From positions 504,558 through 568,557 of the forward strand of contig NZ_FOFU01000001.1 in NCBI RefSeq assembly GCF_900111035.1: 64,000 nt of DNA. Reading direction: 5' to 3'. The notes under the pieces are model-generated. The model searched no databases. It was not told the DNA's origin and saw nothing but the letters and a program-made list of their open reading frames with translations. Shown here in pieces: positions 17,011 through 25,921 of the stretch (positions are counted from its first letter, which is position 1; each line of letters opens with the position of its first letter). This DNA is from Treponema bryantii (lineage in GTDB: Bacteria; Spirochaetota; Spirochaetia; Treponematales; Treponemataceae). A program made the translations under genes and the position numbers.

Positions 17011-17462
17011 CAGCGATACCCCTTCTTTTCTGTTCCTTCAAGCCATTCAGAGGCTCGTTTCTTTGCTCCATTAAGGTCATGGTCACGATAGTTTCCACAT
17101 TCAACTTCATTTACAGCAGGGATCTCCTTATTCCATACTGCAACTTTCTCGAGAACATTTCTGAATACACAGTAAATGTCATACTCTGTATATTCTCCAT
17201 AACAGATGAAATAAAACCCTGTACGGCAACCCATAGGTGACAAATCTATTACTCCACCAATCTCATCTCGAATAGTTTCTGCCATAAGATGCTCAAGAGT
17301 GTGGATTTCTCCTGTTCCCATACAATCCTTATTTGGCTGGCAGAATCTTATGTCATACTTGCTTACAACAACTCCGTTTTGACGTTTCATACTTGCCAAT
17401 CTTACATAAGGTGCTTCCACTTTTGTGTGATCCAAATTAAAACTTTCCACTTTATAACTCAT
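17007..17462 (-). CDS. luxS: S-ribosylhomocysteine lyase, phage-encoded
   Basis: 151 residues, full length. It keeps the zinc site H54-x2-E57-H58 (IHTLEH), the catalytic Cys in SPMGCRTGFY (C79) and the third zinc ligand Cys in ECGNYRDHD (C122), plus DHT-V-AP-VR near the N-terminus. LuxS cleaves S-ribosylhomocysteine to homocysteine and DPD, the precursor of AI-2. It is encoded between the portal and MuF genes, overlaps the Stealth gene by 11 nt, and shares base composition with its neighbours. It may recycle SAM by-products made by the phage methyltransferases or alter quorum signalling. Confidence 0.9.
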   Translation of the reverse strand: MSYKVESFNLDHTKVEAPYVRLASMKRQNGVVVSKYDIRFCQPNKDCMGTGEIHTLEHLMAETIRDEIGGVIDLSPMGCRTGFYFICYGEYTEYDIYCVFRNVLEKVAVWNKEIPAVNEVECGNYRDHDLNGAKKRASEWLEGTEKKGYRC

Positions 17463-18387
17463 ATTTACTCCTTTTTGGAAACTTCTTCCCTAATACTTCG
17501 TAGATTACTGAATAAACGCTGAAATCTGTTTTTGAATTATCATTCAGTACAGTCTCTCTGTAACCCTCATTTATCAAAACCTTTACTATCATAGGAAGGT
17601 CTTGTTTTGTCGTAGCACAATATCTGTGCCTGTATTTTGAATCTGTCTTACAAACTCCTGCGCCCATAGCACAGAATGAAAACAGATATTGATTAAAGTT
17701 CTTGTATTCTCTGAAACTAGATACTGATTCAAGTATTTCATCTTTGTATCTTTCATATACAGAGTTACAAAAACTCTTAATCATTGGCGCGGAGATATGT
17801 GGTACTTGTGGGTACTCCGTATCTCCTATCAACCTAAAACATCTGCTCGGATAATGTTTCCTCGCAAACTCATAACTGTTACGTGCTATCTGAAAGTAAT
17901 GTTCCTTACGCTGTTTTGGAGAACCAATATTGATTATCTCCAACTTGTTCTTTGCTTTTACTGAACCGTCATAATCTTCATAGAAGAAGTCATCTGGCGT
18001 CAGCACTCCGTTCGGCAAAAAGTCATCATTCGAGTAAATGTAATACTCGGATAAATCCTTAATCAGATGCACGAACATTTCTATTGCACAAGAGTTGAAC
18101 GTAGGCAAAAATTCCTTTGGAATGAACTCCTTATGTTCAACTACTGTAACAGTTTCTGTATTCATCCATTCGGGTACTTGGGTCTTATCGTGTACAATGA
18201 TAAATACCTTTCGTACCCACGGCATATATCGTTCAGTAGCACGAAGTTTATAACGAAGTAATTCACCGTCAGCATAATAACGTTGCTTATCATCGTTATA
18301 AACTCGTCCTGTGGCTTTCTGCCAATCAGTCTGCCACTGTTCCTTTCTGCAATCCACATAAGGAAACACAACATCGATGCGATTCAT
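17452..18387 (-). CDS. Stealth-family sugar-phosphate transferase
   Basis: 311 residues. IDVVFPYVD at the N-terminus (CR1), DGELLRYKLRATERYMPWVRKVFIIVHD (CR2) and EYYIYSNDDFLPNG, then PQVPHISAPM (CR3-like) identify a Stealth protein. The family transfers hexose-1-phosphate to build capsule or wall phosphoglycans. It overlaps the portal stop and luxS. A plausible job is lysogenic conversion of surface glycans or superinfection exclusion. It is unusual within a head operon. Confidence 0.85.
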   Translation of the reverse strand: MNRIDVVFPYVDCRKEQWQTDWQKATGRVYNDDKQRYYADGELLRYKLRATERYMPWVRKVFIIVHDKTQVPEWMNTETVTVVEHKEFIPKEFLPTFNSCAIEMFVHLIKDLSEYYIYSNDDFLPNGVLTPDDFFYEDYDGSVKAKNKLEIINIGSPKQRKEHYFQIARNSYEFARKHYPSRCFRLIGDTEYPQVPHISAPMIKSFCNSVYERYKDEILESVSSFREYKNFNQYLFSFCAMGAGVCKTDSKYRHRYCATTKQDLPMIVKVLINEGYRETVLNDNSKTDFSVYSVIYEVLGKKFPKRSKYEL

Positions 18388-19805
18388 TACTCATCCTCAT
18401 TTGGAATTGGAATCCTACTCTTCTGTTCCTCATCAATTTCTGCCTGTTCTTCCTCGAATGTCTTATCAGATGCAATAATCTCACCTTCTTGGAGATTTCT
18501 GAACATAGTCTTCTTAGAGATTGCTCCCTGTTGCCAAGCAGCGACATACTGTGCAAGGTCACTTGCAGAGAGTGCAGAAACATCGTAGTCTGTATTGAAT
18601 ATTACTTGGTGTTTATCTTCTGGAACTTCCTTGCTAGATGACCATTCAAGATAAATCTTCAATAACTTGGTGAATACGATTGAGAAGTTGTTCGCAATAT
18701 CAGCAAGGATAGAGTTCTCACCTGCTCTGTGGATTCGTGCAGTTTCTGCAGATTCTACTCCTTTACGCTCCTGTGAGATAATCCTTGCTCCAAGGATAGC
18801 CATACGCTCTTCATCAGCGTTCATTGCATTTGCCAACTGATTACATCCGCTACCGCTGAACTCAAGATATTGCATACTTGCACCTGCTGGAAGATTTTGA
18901 ACAACTGAACCACCAAGTTTAAGAGGTTCTGAAGCAACTTCTACTCCATTTACCAATACAGTTGGAACATCTGCTCCCTGTGTCCAAGGTGTAGGAACGC
19001 CTGTCCAATGCAAACCATTTTCGTAGTCTGCTGACTTGCGATAGTGAGAAAGGTTTACGTTGATTAAGTCCTCAAGAATAGGCTCTTGTGGATAATCTGA
19101 TGTTGATAGGAAATAGAATGGGATGTAATTGAATCTCTTACCTTTGATTTTTGGCTCTACTTTGTCGATTACTACATCTCTGTCATTGTAGAGAATCTGT
19201 ACATAGTAGCCGTTCTCGTCAATCTTGCATACACGGTAATTGTTCCTCTGTTCAAGGGTAAAATCTGCCTTTACAACCTCTGTTTTCTCTCGGAAGATAA
19301 CAAAGTCAAGATACTGCTTTCTACCGTCACTAGCCCAATGCCAATTGATGATGGACTCTGCCTTGTAATAGGTCATATACGCAGAAAGATTTGCATCCTC
19401 AAAATCTTTCTGACTTCTTACATTCTCCATTTTTGGCATATCAACTAATACACCACCCCATGCAGTAGTAAGAAAGTCCTTTACTGTTTCAGAACAGAAC
19501 TGATTAAGTGAGTGACCTTTTCCGTCTACGTTTTCAAGATACTTTTCAAATCCGTCTGGAATCTGTGTGATGATAGGCTTACGGTTTATCATACCGCTTA
19601 AGCCATCAAGTGTTCTTCCTGTTGCGTTGAAGAACTGCGCCCTCATTATGTAAGCATTGTAGTCAGCATCATCCATTCCCGATGCTCTTGGAAGATAACG
19701 TTCCTTGCGATACTTGATGTAAGTTTCACCACCAACTGCATCGCGACATTTCTCCCACTTCTTAATGAACTTCATATAAGAACTACAACAATTCTGAATA
19801 CTGCT
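18387..19805 (-). CDS. Portal protein (DUF4055-like), AGC start
   Basis: 472 residues from AGC 19805, or 462 from ATG 19775. The conserved beginning KWEKCRDAVGGETYIKYRKERYLPRASGM and MRAQFFNATGRTLDGLSGMI are characteristic of DUF4055 portal proteins, the dodecameric DNA entry ring. The terminase stop TAG runs into GGAGG and AGC follows 6 nt later. The frame then reads (AGC)SIQNCCSSYMKF. The in-frame ATG at 19775 is 40 nt from the ribosome-binding site and has none of its own. Confidence 0.85.
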   Translation of the reverse strand, partial: SSIQNCCSSYMKFIKKWEKCRDAVGGETYIKYRKERYLPRASGMDDADYNAYIMRAQFFNATGRTLDGLSGMINRKPIITQIPDGFEKYLENVDGKGHSLNQFCSETVKDFLTTAWGGVLVDMPKMENVRSQKDFEDANLSAYMTYYKAESIINWHWASDGRKQYLDFVIFREKTEVVKADFTLEQRNNYRVCKIDENGYYVQILYNDRDVVIDKVEPKIKGKRFNYIPFYFLSTSDYPQEPILEDLINVNLSHYRKSADYENGLHWTGVPTPWTQGADVPTVLVNGVEVASEPLKLGGSVVQNLPAGASMQYLEFSGSGCNQLANAMNADEERMAILGARIISQERKGVESAETARIHRAGENSILADIANNFSIVFTKLLKIYLEWSSSKEVPEDKHQVIFNTDYDVSALSASDLAQYVAAWQQGAISKKTMFRNLQEGEIIASDKTFEEEQAEIDEEQKSRIPIPNEDE

Positions 19806-19815
19806 TGGCTTCCTC

Positions 19816-21099
19816 CTAGATACCTATTACCCTTCCCTGTGACATTCTTACTCTATCCAAATCTTCACAACCATATCGTAAAGCGTCTGGAATATGAGAG
19901 AAAGCGTGTTCAGGGTTATTTGTTACGCAATCTGTCTTGCTATCTCGTTTCCAACAATAGTTAGAGAACGCTTCGATAGTATTCGGACAGTTTTTGCTAT
20001 GTATTACAATGTGATAGTCCTGTAGTTTTTGTATACCTCCAAGCACAGAACCACTTCCCTTACGACAGCCATGAAGTCCAACCAACCCAAGTTTCTTCAA
20101 CTCATTGATTGTTCGAGGATCTTCACTATCTCCCGAAATCATCGCATTTCTGAATCCCGCAGCAATCAACTCTCTTGCAATAGCAGAGTTTTCCATTGTT
20201 ACTGCATAGAACTCATAATAAATATATATAATCTTGTTGAACGTATCACAATACGCACCAACAAAAGCTGTAGGGTCATTATAACCGAAATCCATACCAT
20301 TGCAAGAAACAAATTTAATTGGCTGTCTTAATACCTCTTGAATATTAAACTCTTTTACTTCCCAATTGTCATAAACAAGTCCGTCTGCAACACCCCAATC
20401 ACCGAGTCCTTCAATGCGATAACGGCGCGGATTCTGTGTTTTCATAAGTTCAAACAACGCACGGTCATCATCACCCAAGAACTCGTTACATTTATAATTG
20501 GTTGTAAGTGCAAGGATATCATCGTGCTTGAAGTCAAAGAATCGTTTCTTAAGCCAATGTCTATCACTCCAAGGGTTGAATGTAAGCGTTATCTGCTTAA
20601 ACAACGGCGCGGGTAATTCACCACGAATAGACATATCAATCTTGTTGAAATCTGCTTCACTGTTTACTTGGTATGCCTCTTCAAACCACACCCAACACAA
20701 CTGTCCTTCATCGGCAACGATAGAGGTAATACCCATTACATCGTCCATACCTCGGAAGTATATTTTCTGTCCACTCGGCTTATATGTAAGGGTGTAACTT
20801 CCCTTCATTACTTTCCAAAGATGACGTACTCCTAACTGCTCCATAGCCCATATCAACTGGGCTCTTGTAGACTGTTTATTAAGGTATACGTGCTTTCGGA
20901 TAACGAGAACATTCGGCTTGAGTCCGTACTTGTGATAGAACTCCATCATCTTGTATATATACCAAAGGGCAGTCGTACAGGATTTCTTACTTCCTCGACT
21001 GCCTTTTACCACTCGGTAGCGACCTTTGAAGTTCCAAAACTCGTCATAACCTCCACCGACTACATCAGAGAGTTTTACGACCCTTCGCTCATTCTCCAT
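19816..21099 (-). CDS. Terminase large subunit
   Basis: 427 residues. ATPase motifs: Walker A-like GSRGSKKS (about residues 33-40) and Walker B CWVWFEEAY (about 130). Nuclease domain: GMDFGYNDPTAF with a later GDSEDPRT. It packages DNA through the portal. It has an ordinary ATG start, overlapping the small subunit by 11 nt. Confidence 0.92.
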   Translation of the reverse strand: MENERRVVKLSDVVGGGYDEFWNFKGRYRVVKGSRGSKKSCTTALWYIYKMMEFYHKYGLKPNVLVIRKHVYLNKQSTRAQLIWAMEQLGVRHLWKVMKGSYTLTYKPSGQKIYFRGMDDVMGITSIVADEGQLCWVWFEEAYQVNSEADFNKIDMSIRGELPAPLFKQITLTFNPWSDRHWLKKRFFDFKHDDILALTTNYKCNEFLGDDDRALFELMKTQNPRRYRIEGLGDWGVADGLVYDNWEVKEFNIQEVLRQPIKFVSCNGMDFGYNDPTAFVGAYCDTFNKIIYIYYEFYAVTMENSAIARELIAAGFRNAMISGDSEDPRTINELKKLGLVGLHGCRKGSGSVLGGIQKLQDYHIVIHSKNCPNTIEAFSNYCWKRDSKTDCVTNNPEHAFSHIPDALRYGCEDLDRVRMSQGRVIGI

Positions 21100-21454
21100 C
21101 TTTCCCTATATCATCAACGAACATCGGACTTGTAATAGATATTGCACTTTCTGATTCAATCTGTGTTCTGTCGCTCCACTTAAATCTGTTCTTCATATTG
21201 AATATCCAAGTAACTGCATTTATCTTCTGTGTTCCCAAAGAACCTGCTCTTCCAAGTTTCTCCCACCAAGCCTCTGACAGTTCCAAACCTCTCTGATATG
21301 CTTCATTAAAGCGTTTATGCTCTTTACACCATCTGTAGAAGGTATCTCTTGAGATTCCCATATTTGCACATACTTCAATTACAGATTCACCGTTTTCGAA
21401 CATAGCAGGGAGTTGTTCAGCATATTCTTTCTTATAAGTACTTAATCTTGCCAT
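21089..21454 (-). CDS. Terminase small subunit
   Basis: 121 residues with an N-terminal helix-turn-helix (VCANMGISRDTFYRWCKEHKRF) for DNA recognition and a C-terminal segment that would contact the large subunit. ATG follows AAGGAGG by 5 nt. It is the first gene of the head module. Confidence 0.85.
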   Translation of the reverse strand: MARLSTYKKEYAEQLPAMFENGESVIEVCANMGISRDTFYRWCKEHKRFNEAYQRGLELSEAWWEKLGRAGSLGTQKINAVTWIFNMKNRFKWSDRTQIESESAISITSPMFVDDIGKDGE

Positions 21455-21489
21455 TTTTGCCTCCTTACTCTTTATAGGTGTCAGATAAT

Positions 21490-22107
21490 TTATACACTCT
21501 TCTCAAGTTTCTCAATTGTTCTGTCCAAGCGTCCTTGGTTCAGTTCATTACCATAGAATGACAGTCCGTGTTCAATTGCATATCTTGCGGTATATCCTAA
21601 ACCACAGCAAGGGTCAGTGATTGTCATACCTTCCTTTGCGAATGGTTCAAGTGCTTCCAATAGAGACTTGTAACCTTTTGTGTGATATACCTTCTGACGA
21701 TAGTCGAATGTAAGATTGAGATTACCTGTCTTAGAGAATACGTTGAGTATCATAGGTCTTGCGGGCGAGCCGTACATCATTTCGATTTGAGCCTCCTGTT
21801 TAAGACCGTGACACATAGCAATCTCTACCAACTGCTGATTCCACTTAATTCCGTATTCTACGAAGATTGGTGCGTCATCTTTAGTATACTTTACTGCGAC
21901 ATCGAAGAATCTCTGTAAGAACTTAAGAAGGTCTGTTTTCTTCTTTTCTGCGCCCGTCATCTTGTTATTCAAAGTCTGCCAAAACTCAAGATTTCCCCAA
22001 GGTGGATCTGAATAAAAGATGTCTATTTTCTTATCACCATAGAGTTCATCGAGGTTATCGAATATATCTCCACATCTTACCTTATGGCGTCCTATTTCCT
22101 TAATCAT
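21490..22107 (-). CDS. DNA methyltransferase, DPPW type
   Basis: 205 residues from MIKEIGRHKV. Catalytic motif YSDPPWG near residue 35 and SAM-binding DPCCGLGYTARYA near the C-terminus (order IV then I, beta class). It should methylate adenine N6 or cytosine N4 in a specific site, protecting phage DNA or marking it. The size is typical for stand-alone phage enzymes. It is the last gene of the modification cluster. Confidence 0.85.
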   Translation of the reverse strand: MIKEIGRHKVRCGDIFDNLDELYGDKKIDIFYSDPPWGNLEFWQTLNNKMTGAEKKKTDLLKFLQRFFDVAVKYTKDDAPIFVEYGIKWNQQLVEIAMCHGLKQEAQIEMMYGSPARPMILNVFSKTGNLNLTFDYRQKVYHTKGYKSLLEALEPFAKEGMTITDPCCGLGYTARYAIEHGLSFYGNELNQGRLDRTIEKLEKSV

Positions 22108-22699
22108 TTTGTGCCTCCACATCATCAATAAAAAACTTACTCTGCCTGTTTGTTGGTCGTGGACCGAGAGTAGATTTGAAATCCAAATGCTGTACCAAGA
22201 ACGGTACTTGCATCCAATATTTGAGTTTCATTTTACCAAGAACGTAGCCAATATAAGTATCAGAAGGATATGTCCATACTGAATACTTAGTTTTATACCA
22301 TTCACGGAATTGTGCAACATTTTCTGGCTTGATAATTTCATCACATACTGCCTTTGGGAAGTAATTGCACTGATTCCATTGATAACGGCTTCCTGCGCGA
22401 TATTCTGAATGCAGTGCAGTGCGTGAACAAGCTGATTCGAACATAGAGATTACTTCATTCGGGCGAGATGCAATAAGTTCTTCACAGCGTGTCTGAAAGT
22501 TCTTACACAACTGTACGTCATCTTCGAGTAATACTACTCCGTCAGCATCAGTTTTGAAGATGTTTACAAAACGCTCAAACAACCCTTCTCTGCCACTCAT
22601 AATAACATTCAGCGGAGGCAACTGTGATTTCATAATAGCCACATTGTCGATTCTCTGCTGATTGTTTTCAGTACATAATACTTTATATTCGATATTCAT
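22100..22699 (-). CDS. Glycosyltransferase-like protein 1
   Basis: 199 residues from MNIEYKVLC. DADGVVLLEDDVQLCKNF is a DxD-type metal and nucleotide-sugar site as in GT25-like enzymes. It is a paralogue of the protein at 26575-27195 (VYIQDDILLCKDF). Flanked by the methyltransferase and the IbrB-like gene, it may glycosylate modified DNA bases or surface targets. Confidence 0.6.
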   Translation of the reverse strand: MNIEYKVLCTENNQQRIDNVAIMKSQLPPLNVIMSGREGLFERFVNIFKTDADGVVLLEDDVQLCKNFQTRCEELIASRPNEVISMFESACSRTALHSEYRAGSRYQWNQCNYFPKAVCDEIIKPENVAQFREWYKTKYSVWTYPSDTYIGYVLGKMKLKYWMQVPFLVQHLDFKSTLGPRPTNRQSKFFIDDVEAQND

Positions 22700-22701
22700 A
22701 C

Positions 22702-23385
22702 TTACTTCCTTCCTGTCCACTTGTATTCATCTGTGTTCTCATAGATTTCGCCATAGTGCTTTTCCTCTTGGATCTGTTTTTCTGTTTTCCAAGACTGTCC
22801 GTACTGTGCTTTTTCGAAGAGTTTTGCAAAGCCTGTTACATACTTAAGTTTTACAATCTCCTCTTTCTCCATTCCAAGTTCTTTACAGATATCTGCGTCA
22901 GACCATCCATTCTGTAACATATTGAATACAAGGTTACTCATACCTGTTACGGCGTGGCTTCCTCTTGCTCTATTATGGCGGACTGTGGCAGCCATACGTT
23001 CGTTCATTGTTTTATTGAGAACTACGATAGGCAAACAACCGTGATTGCGCTCGAGGATGTCCTTCTGTGTTTTACAAACGAAATAGCGGTGGAATCCGTC
23101 AACAATTACATACTTATCCTTTTCTTTATCGTATACGGTAACTACTGGCTGTGTATACCCATCTTCTTTAATTGAGATATACAATAACTGCATTTCCTTC
23201 TTTGCAACAGAGTTAGGATTGTAGTCATTTGGAGTTACCTTTTCGATTGGCACCCATATTACGTTATCAATAGGCTGTGATTTGTATTCTGACAGTTCAG
23301 CACAAACCTTGCGGATCTCGTTGATTACGGCAACCTTGTCCTTACTTCCATTTACAAGTTTAGTAATATCATCTTTTACACTCAT
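22702..23385 (-). CDS. ParB-like protein, IbrB type
   Basis: 227 residues. ParB/sulfiredoxin-like N-terminal domain (VPIEKVTPNDYNPNSVAKKEM...YVIVDGFHRYFV, about residues 44-105) with the catalytic-type DGFHR motif, and a helical C-terminal part with HTH character. It is next to the PAPS-reductase-like gene in the same order as the ibrA-ibrB pair of enterobacterial prophages. The biochemical role of that pair is not settled. Confidence 0.75.
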   Translation of the reverse strand: MSVKDDITKLVNGSKDKVAVINEIRKVCAELSEYKSQPIDNVIWVPIEKVTPNDYNPNSVAKKEMQLLYISIKEDGYTQPVVTVYDKEKDKYVIVDGFHRYFVCKTQKDILERNHGCLPIVVLNKTMNERMAATVRHNRARGSHAVTGMSNLVFNMLQNGWSDADICKELGMEKEEIVKLKYVTGFAKLFEKAQYGQSWKTEKQIQEEKHYGEIYENTDEYKWTGRK

Positions 23386-23387
23386 TC

Positions 23388-24521
23388 TTATTCTCCTTTC
23401 TTATTTTCGTTTATGATTACCTTATGTTTTTCACGCAACCAAGCACGATACTTAGGGTTTGTATAAACATTCTCAATTGTTGTGAAATAGTAATCATCAA
23501 GAAGTATGCACTTTACGAAAGTCTGTGCAAAACCGTCAATCTCTGGGTGTCCTTCAAAATCAAGCATAAGTTTAAGGTACTTGTTTCTGAAAGCAAGTCG
23601 ATGTTCTTCTTTTACGAGGTGGTCGATAAGATAAAGTACATATTCATTCCAACCACTGAACATAGAAGGATAAGTTTCGGGAACACATCGTGCGATAGAA
23701 CAGTGTTTTTCAGTGTTTACTCCGTGAAGTCTTTCTACTGCCTTGTTCCAAGTGTCAGGCTCAAGTTCCTGTAAATACGAAAGCGATTTAAGTGCGGTTT
23801 CGTGGTTGAGGTTAGAAACACGCATTTTTGGCATCGGTACACCTTTTGCATACATAAAATTATAGATTCCGTTATAGTCGCACTTGTTGTCAAAAATAAA
23901 CTTCCAAATATCTCGGTAAGACCAATCGTACAGAGGATAGAACGTTACTTTTGCACAGTTCTCTTCCCACTTGTCGATATGTCCATATGTGATGTCTTTC
24001 CAACATCTGCGTGATGTACAAGCCAATACACGCTTTGGAGTTTCTTCTCCGCGGACACCACCGATATTGGCACAGTCTTTACCCTCAAACATTTTTGCTT
24101 GTACAGCACCAAATATTTCGTGGAATCGCATAGTACCAAAGGTATTTTCCTTAATAGCACAAGGCTCTTTTTCACGCATCCATTTTCCGCCCTCTTCCCA
24201 ACACCAAAGCCATTCAGAATCGTGACTTGTAGCATTGAAGATTTTCATAGGCATCTGCAACCAAATAGGCTCTACTTCTGGTCTGCTCATAACACGACGG
24301 ACATAATCTACGGTGTGTTGCCACTCGATTTCCTGGTCTATGAACAGTACTTTGAGAGGAAGTCTGTTTCTCTGTCTTGCTACGGCAAGGCACAATTCGA
24401 GAACTACAGTTGAATCCTTTCCGCCAGAAAACGATACAACAATATTTTCGAAATCATCGAAGATTCTATTGATGCGTTTAATGGCAGCGTCAAAAACGTT
24501 CTCTTCCATATAGATTTTCAT
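23388..24521 (-). CDS. PAPS-reductase/PP-loop protein, IbrA type
   Basis: 377 residues. PP-loop SGGKDS at residues 32-37, then FIDQEIEWQHTVDYVR and NIGGVRGEET, as in IbrA/DUF3440 proteins, related to PAPS reductases and DndC. It probably activates a substrate by adenylation for sulfur or other nucleophile transfer. It overlaps the methyltransferase by 4 nt. With three ParB-like proteins nearby, a DNA-modification role (phosphorothioate-like or base modification) is a reasonable inference. Confidence 0.8.
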   Translation of the reverse strand: MKIYMEENVFDAAIKRINRIFDDFENIVVSFSGGKDSTVVLELCLAVARQRNRLPLKVLFIDQEIEWQHTVDYVRRVMSRPEVEPIWLQMPMKIFNATSHDSEWLWCWEEGGKWMREKEPCAIKENTFGTMRFHEIFGAVQAKMFEGKDCANIGGVRGEETPKRVLACTSRRCWKDITYGHIDKWEENCAKVTFYPLYDWSYRDIWKFIFDNKCDYNGIYNFMYAKGVPMPKMRVSNLNHETALKSLSYLQELEPDTWNKAVERLHGVNTEKHCSIARCVPETYPSMFSGWNEYVLYLIDHLVKEEHRLAFRNKYLKLMLDFEGHPEIDGFAQTFVKCILLDDYYFTTIENVYTNPKYRAWLREKHKVIINENKKGE

Positions 24522-25078
24522 AATTTGCCACTCACTATTACATAATTATTAAACTCCTCATAAGAGAAGTTCTTAGATAATTTGCGGAGATACTTCTTAT
24601 ATGCAGAAAATCCGTAAATCTTAATCTTATTGTGTCCAAGCGAATGTGCAATTGGTGTATAGCCATCTTTGGCAAACATCAAAAACACTTCCGCGCCATT
24701 ATTTGCTATATTCTTAATTTTGGTTATTGCTCTTGGTTTGATATAAGATGGACTGTTGTAAAGGCTTACGATAGTGTCATATTTTTCAGACATATCCATT
24801 TCTTCAAACTTACAACACTGACATTTTTTATCACCATATTTAAGAATAAGTTTTTTCAACATCTTAAAACAAGGGTCTACACCATTGTAATCATAGGCGA
24901 ACTCTGGAACTTTTTTGTATTTATACAAATCAATCAAAAGTCCTGTTCCGCAACCAATGTCAAGAACCTTTCCATTTGCAGGAACTTTTTTTGCAACTTC
25001 ATAATCCTCTTCTCTGTACTTTGCAGATGAAAAAAAGTTGTCGTAGTTATCTGCTATTTCGTCATAATCTGCTTTCAC
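24518..25078 (-). CDS. Class I SAM-dependent methyltransferase
   Basis: 186 residues from GTG (25078), which overlaps the previous stop as GTGA. SAM-binding motif VLDIGCGTGLLIDL (about 38-51). An in-frame AGC at 25084, 5 nt after AGGAG, is an alternative start giving (AGC)TVKADYDEIADNY. The GTG is therefore not certain. The substrate is unknown. Confidence 0.75.
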   Translation of the reverse strand: MKADYDEIADNYDNFFSSAKYREEDYEVAKKVPANGKVLDIGCGTGLLIDLYKYKKVPEFAYDYNGVDPCFKMLKKLILKYGDKKCQCCKFEEMDMSEKYDTIVSLYNSPSYIKPRAITKIKNIANNGAEVFLMFAKDGYTPIAHSLGHNKIKIYGFSAYKKYLRKLSKNFSYEEFNNYVIVSGKL

Positions 25079-25920
25079 TGTGCTAAAATCTCCTGTATCT
25101 GTTCCATTGTAAGTTCAAACTGTGAATAGCAGAATGGACAAGTGAATGGCACTTTGTCTGTTGTTGGTGTAGAAGGATTTTGAACGGTTGTTACTTCTTC
25201 TGATGTCACACCTTCTTCTGGCTCAAAAATCTCAAATGGTGATGGCTCTGCGGTTTCAGAAGCGGTTTCGAATGATTCTCCGAACTGTGGTGTTTCCATG
25301 CTCTGCTGTGAATCAGCCCAAGTTTGTTCTACGCTACCGTCATTTCCTTTGAATATATCTTCTGTTGGATGTTGAGAAACACTTCCACCAATCTGCAGAG
25401 ATGATGAAGGCATACTTGGCTGAATTGGTGGTACAGATGTCTGCGGTGCAGATCCGCCAATAACCATTGCATTACCCTTGCGAACCAAATCTCCCTTGGA
25501 TTCAAAAGAGAAGTTAATTTTATCCATATGAATATTAAGGTCGTTCAAGTTAATTTTACAGTCTTTTGCGAAGAAGTTCAGAGAACCTTCGGTAATCTTT
25601 CCATAACGAGAGTTTACCTGTAAAACCTTCTCTTTTGCCTCTTCTTCATCTTTTGCATCAACAAAAACAACTGGAATGTTATCAAGGATAAATCCTTCAT
25701 CTTTCAACTGCTTAAGAGCAAGATAACGAGCCTTTCCATCAAGAATAACATTGTGGTTTTTCCAAACAAAAATCGGAAAAAGGAATCCATTCTCTTTCAT
25801 TGAATCCTTAAGTCGCTCAATATCGTGGCTTGTTCTGTTTTTTATATCTGATGCAAACGCTGTAATTTCAGCCAATGTCAATGTATCTTTTGTTTTACAC
25901 TTATTAAGAATAGGTTTCAT
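25075..25920 (-). CDS. ParB-like protein with C-terminal zinc finger 1
   Basis: 281 residues from MKPILNKCK, with GGAGG 8 nt upstream. ParB-like N-terminal domain (LKDSMKENGFLFPIFVWKNHNVILDGKARYLALK, VNSRYGKITEGS), a Pro/Ser/Gln-rich linker and a C-terminal CPFCYSQFEL zinc knuckle. It is a paralogue of the next gene. Such domains are often fused to phage DNA methylases, so both may recognise DNA for the neighbouring enzymes. Confidence 0.7.
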   Translation of the reverse strand: MKPILNKCKTKDTLTLAEITAFASDIKNRTSHDIERLKDSMKENGFLFPIFVWKNHNVILDGKARYLALKQLKDEGFILDNIPVVFVDAKDEEEAKEKVLQVNSRYGKITEGSLNFFAKDCKINLNDLNIHMDKINFSFESKGDLVRKGNAMVIGGSAPQTSVPPIQPSMPSSSLQIGGSVSQHPTEDIFKGNDGSVEQTWADSQQSMETPQFGESFETASETAEPSPFEIFEPEEGVTSEEVTTVQNPSTPTTDKVPFTCPFCYSQFELTMEQIQEILAQ

Positions 25921-25921
25921 T

